Shown: positions 59,982 through 64,000 of the stretch, piece by piece
Layout of the letters: every line of letters begins with the position of its first letter
How positions within the stretch are numbered: position 1 is the first letter of the stretch
The notes under the pieces: model-generated
Database searches by the model: none
Seen by the model: only the letters and a program-made list of their open reading frames with translations
What the model was told of the DNA's origin: nothing
Position numbers and translations under genes: made by a program
Assembly (NCBI GenBank): GCA_963082875.1
Contig: OY720101.1
Location: 12,361,671 to 12,425,670 of the forward strand
DNA: 64,000 nt
Direction: 5' to 3'
Origin: Corella eumyota
Taxonomy: Eukaryota; Chordata; Ascidiacea; Phlebobranchia; Corellidae

Positions 59982-62900
59982 ATGGATGTATTTGACAAAG
60001 TAGAGAACGTGGATACGGATAATTACACTTTATCAAAAATCTACGACATTGTGGATAGCTTTCTTTGCGACGATTCCCAACTCATTGAGTCACCTATTTC
60101 ATTTTGGCAAAAATTAAAAGGAAATTCGAAAAATCAACAATTGTAAGTTATCGTATGTTGCTCTATAACTTGGAGTATGTATTTAATTAAATTTTATAAC
60201 TTTAAACTATCTAAGGTACTTTAGTTTAATTTTCTGAAGTTATGCTTAGGGTCACTTGTAGATTACAGTCTTTGAAATAAAATAGAACCGTAAAAGTAAA
60301 AGGGACAAGAGCCGTAAAAGTAACAAAAACAAAATGTATTGCGCTATGAAATTTAATCTCCTATTAATAGATATATAGCAAATGCAAAGTTAGAGCTTAG
60401 TTATGAGTTATAATAAATTAATAGTGACTTAAAAGAACCGTAAAAATGATAAGAAATCGGCGAGTTGAAGAAACTGGCATTTGTCATCTACAACTAATCG
60501 AAAACAGATAAATACCAAACTATGACATTAAAATTTTTTTTTTTTAATGATTTTATTGTATAATTTCTAATCTGTACCTTAATATAAATAAACAAATTTT
60601 AAATATGTTTTTAGATATGTGGAATCCCTTATTTACAAATACATTTCGTTCACATATGGATTGGGTATGTATTCTTAATTTATTTTTATAACACACTTTT
60701 TAGTAAAAATACTAATTTTATTGAAACCTTTATTTAATTTTTATTTGTTTTTGAACCATTGTTTGAATGTTCATTATTACACAGCATTGCCGTAATAATT
60801 ATTTACTTGTAACTTCCTTTAAGTGTTAGTTAATGATTAGTAGTCAGTAAAGAAAATATTTCTTATGAATTAAACCGCGCTGAAAGGTTACAACCTAAGC
60901 GGAAGTGACGTCACATTTTAAGTTGGCACGTATTTTGAGGGGAACTAAAAATAACGACTTTTGATTTATTTGAAAGTGGTTTTTAGACTTTGATTAATTT
61001 TAAATGCTTGGACATAATGATAAGGTTATTACGCATAGCTTTAAACAACATAATTTAAATATTAGAAATTAAGTTTTTTAGTATAATATTACAATATATG
61101 TATTTTCAACGTTATATATTTACTCTTAATGTTGATAATGGTATCATAGTAAATTTGGGGCTTAGTTAATACAATATTTAAATTTTGACAAAACTCTTAT
61201 TATATTTAATTATTCTTGTTGTAAAGGGGCCTTACAACCTTATCACAGAAACTTTGTCACTTAGTCTTTGCCTATATGTTATTTTTTTATCTTTTTAGGC
61301 CATAAACCGTTGCACGAAGCTATACATATGATTAAAAACATATCTGGCAATACGAAACACAACGACAGCCAGCCTACAACGCCTCTTGTCAGTCATCATC
61401 GGTCGATAAATCGTTCAAATTCGATCCTCGTGAATACCGCAGCGCAACAGCGGGGAAGAGCGTTCACTGCTCCCGCCAATCCTCGACGTCGAAGCTCCGA
61501 TCTAAAAGTTAGCTCCAGTCCGGTACCTAGAAAATCGCTTGTACCGATGGATATCCCGGGTATAGGGCAAGCTGGGAAGGGCAAAAGAAAAGCAAGTGCT
61601 GTGCCGGATATAGCACCTTGTTTAAGTTTAATAAATTTAGGTAAATTTTACAAAAAAATGCAAGTAAATTTTTGAAAAATTGTTTACATAAATGGCTTTA
61701 AAGGCAAGGCTCTAATAAGTAAACATGGTTTTATTGTATTTTGGAATTGATTAATTTGCTGTTAAAATGGCATCAGACTCTAAATTTGCCTTTTATAAAT
61801 GGTGTTAAAATAATGTGTTTAGTATAACTTTATTTTTAAATTTTATTTTAATTTTATATTCTTTTCAATCAAATAGTTAAAGAATACATATGGAACTTAC
61901 ATATGTTATAAACAGTGAGATATTTATATTTAAATTTATTCTTATTTTATAGAGGAAGAAAGAACGACTTCAATAAAAATGCGGGAAATATTATATACCA
62001 TATCTTACCTAGTTAACACTTGTGATTTAAGCGCATGGGATTTCTCAAAATTAAGAGAAGTATTTTTAGTGTGGAACAAAGGTAAAATTACCTTTCTAAA
62101 AATAAAATATGTTTTAATTAAATTATCATTTTACATGTTGTTTAATATTTGATTAAAATTAACTACTAAATTTAATCATATTTTTGTTAATGTATTTTTA
62201 GCCAGGGCATGGGAAAATACATCGTCTTCGTTTGAAGCAGCGGTAAATTAAAATATATTCTTTATTTAAGTCACCTAATTTTATTTAATGAAATTTTTAA
62301 TTTTATTTTTGTTTTGAGTCAACGCTGTCAAAAATTTTAAATAAAAAAAATTATACCGTAAAAATATTGACCTTTTTTAGGTTGCTTTGAAATGTTTGGT
62401 ATAAATACATATTTAATTTTTATTTAATGCACTTTAAAAAAAAAAATTATTTATTTTTTTTTTTGTATAAATTAATTTAAATTTTATATATACTTTTTAG
62501 ATAATGAAAACGTTTGCTAAGCCTCCTGATAATGTAGAGATCGAATTAAAATCTAAACATCTCGTCTCTGAATTTTTATCAACATTTCAATCTGATAGCG
62601 AAAACAATTTAATTTTGAACGATAAATCAGGTAAGGTATACAAGTAACTTAAATAGTTTTGGGTTCGATCGCCACTGCTATTATGCTGTAGAGGCCCTAA
62701 GTACGGTGCTGTAGAGGCCCTAAGTACTGGTTTTATGCTTTAGCGGCCTTAAGTAAGGCGCAAAAATGGTATGAACTTTTTTAAAATGTCACTTAATCAG
62801 CATTTTAAAATTATAGGGCAATTAATATCTATAATATTTCAAACTGACAAAGGCAACTCGAGACTGGTCGGGGTAACAAATGTTACTCTATGACTTAAAA

Positions 62901-63899
62901 CAGTATTTTTTCTGTTATCTAAAACAGTATTTTACCGTATTTCAAATTTCGGTATTACCGGCGTGATACCCTTAACCTTATATAGGCAATGTTGTACAAT
63001 GTATGTCACTATAGGTAAACTATGTTTTGTCAATTTTGCAAACTCAACGAAAATGTAAACAATAACGTTAATATAGTGAGCTATTTACTATATAATAAAT
63101 ATGATGTAATCTTTTAAATTTAGTATTTTTTAAGTTTCGTTTTCCTTATTTGGTAGTCTAGTCGCTTTAACAAATAATCACCAACAAAATATTTAAAGAC
63201 ATTTTTGGCTGCAGCTGGTTTAACATTTAAGATCCTTAATTTGTCTAGTCAACAAAAACCGGTGTAAATTTCCCTGTACAAAGGTAAAAAGCATGCGTGT
63301 AATGTCAAATAAAATGTTGCGTGCCTTAGTTTAATACGATACATAACGTTAAAGTTGTCATCAAAATTTTAAATGTTTCATGGTTTTGTGTAATTCTTAA
63401 TAATATATATGCACATGTTATTTATTTTTATAAATTTATTATAAATTTATTCTATCAATAATAAAATAAATAACATGTACTTCTATATAAGTTAAAATAT
63501 ATTTTAATTTTTTTAATATGAAATAACTTTTTTATATTACTAAAAATTTTTAGAAATGTTAATTAGGCGTAATGCAACGTAAATTACTTTTATTATATTT
63601 AAAGAAAACCAATTTTCGTGGAAATTTGATTTAAAATTTCTAAATATACTAATTATTTTTTAATATACTTTTTATGTCATTGATTGTATTTATTAAAACA
63701 CATTTTGTTGTATATTTCGACTTTTTGGCGGGTATACAAAGTGATTAATAATAAATGATAAATATATATTATTTTTATAATTTTTTATTTTCGTTTAGTT
63801 GGTGAAAGTATTAGATGCTGGAAATTGAGAAAATTTATTCAAGGTGAAAACCAAACACCAGAATGTTTAATCAACTGTTACGTCGAAACGTTGGAAAAG
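59982..63899 (+). CDS. 5' part of an unrecognised gene (first seven coding exons, runs off the window)
   Basis: Start ATG 59982 (MDVFDKVENVDTDNY). Exons 59982-60142, 60615-60664, 61299-61640, 61953-62081, 62202-62242, 62501-62630 and 63799-63899 have GT-AG boundaries and consistent phases (2, 1, 1, 1, 0, 1, 0), giving about 318 residues before the window ends. The N-terminal part is helical (LSKIYDIVDSFLCDD, YVESLIYKYISFTYG, HKPLHEAIHMIKN). Exon 3 encodes a basic, Ser/Arg/Pro-rich linker (SINRSNSILV, NPRRRSSDLK) with several RxxS phosphorylation-type sites. Later exons are again helical (MREILYTISYLVNTCDLSAW, FSKLREVFLVWNKARAW). This resembles an alpha-helical repeat (HEAT/ARM-like) protein with a phospho-regulated loop, but no named family could be recognised. 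The exon structure is better supported than the function. Confidence 0.7.
60285..60330 (+). repeat. Dispersed short repeat with CCGTAAAAGTAA motifs
   Basis: Two direct CCGTAAAAGTAA words separated by a G/A-rich spacer, then AACAAAAAC and TTGC. The same arrangement lies at 24701-24745. A third single word (GAACCGTAAAAATGAT) follows at 60435. Located in intron 1 of the last gene. Confidence 0.5.
62640..62905 (+). repeat. tRNA-derived SINE, rearranged, in intron 6 of the last gene
   Basis: B-box TTGGGTTCGATCGCCACTGC, then the CTGTAGAGGCCCTAAGTAC segment present twice and a third diverged copy. The middle TAAGTAAGGCG and 3' part CTCGAGACTGGTCGGGGTAA follow. Starts immediately after the exon 6 donor. 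Confidence 0.7.
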
Positions 63900-64000
63900 G
63901 TATTTTTAGATCTATTTTTTATTTATTTTTAAATAATTGTTTTAAATTTTAAAAAACATTAAAAATATATGTATAAATCTTTTTTTAATTTTACTTAAAA

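Overview
The window reads as nuclear DNA of an ascidian tunicate, most likely Ciona or a close relative. It is very AT-rich, with compact genes split by many short GT-AG introns (a few GC-AG). A tRNA-derived SINE recurs in introns and spacers, and one short ORF sits 41 bp ahead of a large gene in an operon-like arrangement. Recognisable proteins are clear metazoan orthologues or families: MEX3, MBD2/3, CTR9 and SLC22. I saw no retroviral, LTR or other capsid-bearing element, no CRISPR array and no genuine tRNA or rRNA gene.

Layout. 1-2.8 kb: 3' end of a plus-strand gene for a Pro/Thr-rich repetitive protein. 3.36-4.7 kb (-): a small gene for a Glu/Val-rich helical protein with a basic, Cys-containing C-terminus. 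5.9-7.0 kb (-): a four-exon gene for a small protein that keeps the outline of a Ras/Rab G domain but lacks the nucleotide-binding motifs. 7.0-17.0 kb: about 10 kb without a supportable coding exon. 17.04-19.37 kb (-): complete seven-exon mex3 (two KH domains and a RING, 574 aa). 19.4-26.8 kb: mex3 upstream DNA with 13 CACGTG E-boxes and several SINEs. 26.8-29.9 kb (-): complete seven-exon MBD2/3 (260 aa). 30.9-44.2 kb (+): a 56-aa single-membrane-span ORF followed by complete 25-exon ctr9 (1171 aa). The largest ctr9 intron holds a ~4 kb minisatellite of about 64 tandem 62-bp units that looks derived from the tRNA-like head of the SINE. 45.9-46.5 kb (-): a single-exon membrane-anchored protein with LRAT/NlpC-P60-like His and Asn-Cys motifs. 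48.5-57.2 kb (-): two tandem 13-exon SLC22-type transporters, plus a decayed copy of their first exon between them. 60-64 kb (+): the first seven coding exons of an unrecognised gene that runs off the window.

The genes do not form one pathway. Three act in gene expression: MEX3 in RNA binding and ubiquitination, MBD2/3 in NuRD and methyl-CpG reading, CTR9 in the PAF1 elongation complex. MBD2/3 and the ORF56-ctr9 pair are divergent across about 1 kb. SLC22 copy B and the last gene are divergent across about 2.8 kb.

Exon models were built by hand from splice signals, reading phase and remembered family sequences. The mex3, MBD2/3, ctr9 and SLC22-A models close in frame from start to stop, which is good internal support. 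SLC22-B closes only if a 39-nt stretch without a GT or GC donor is removed.
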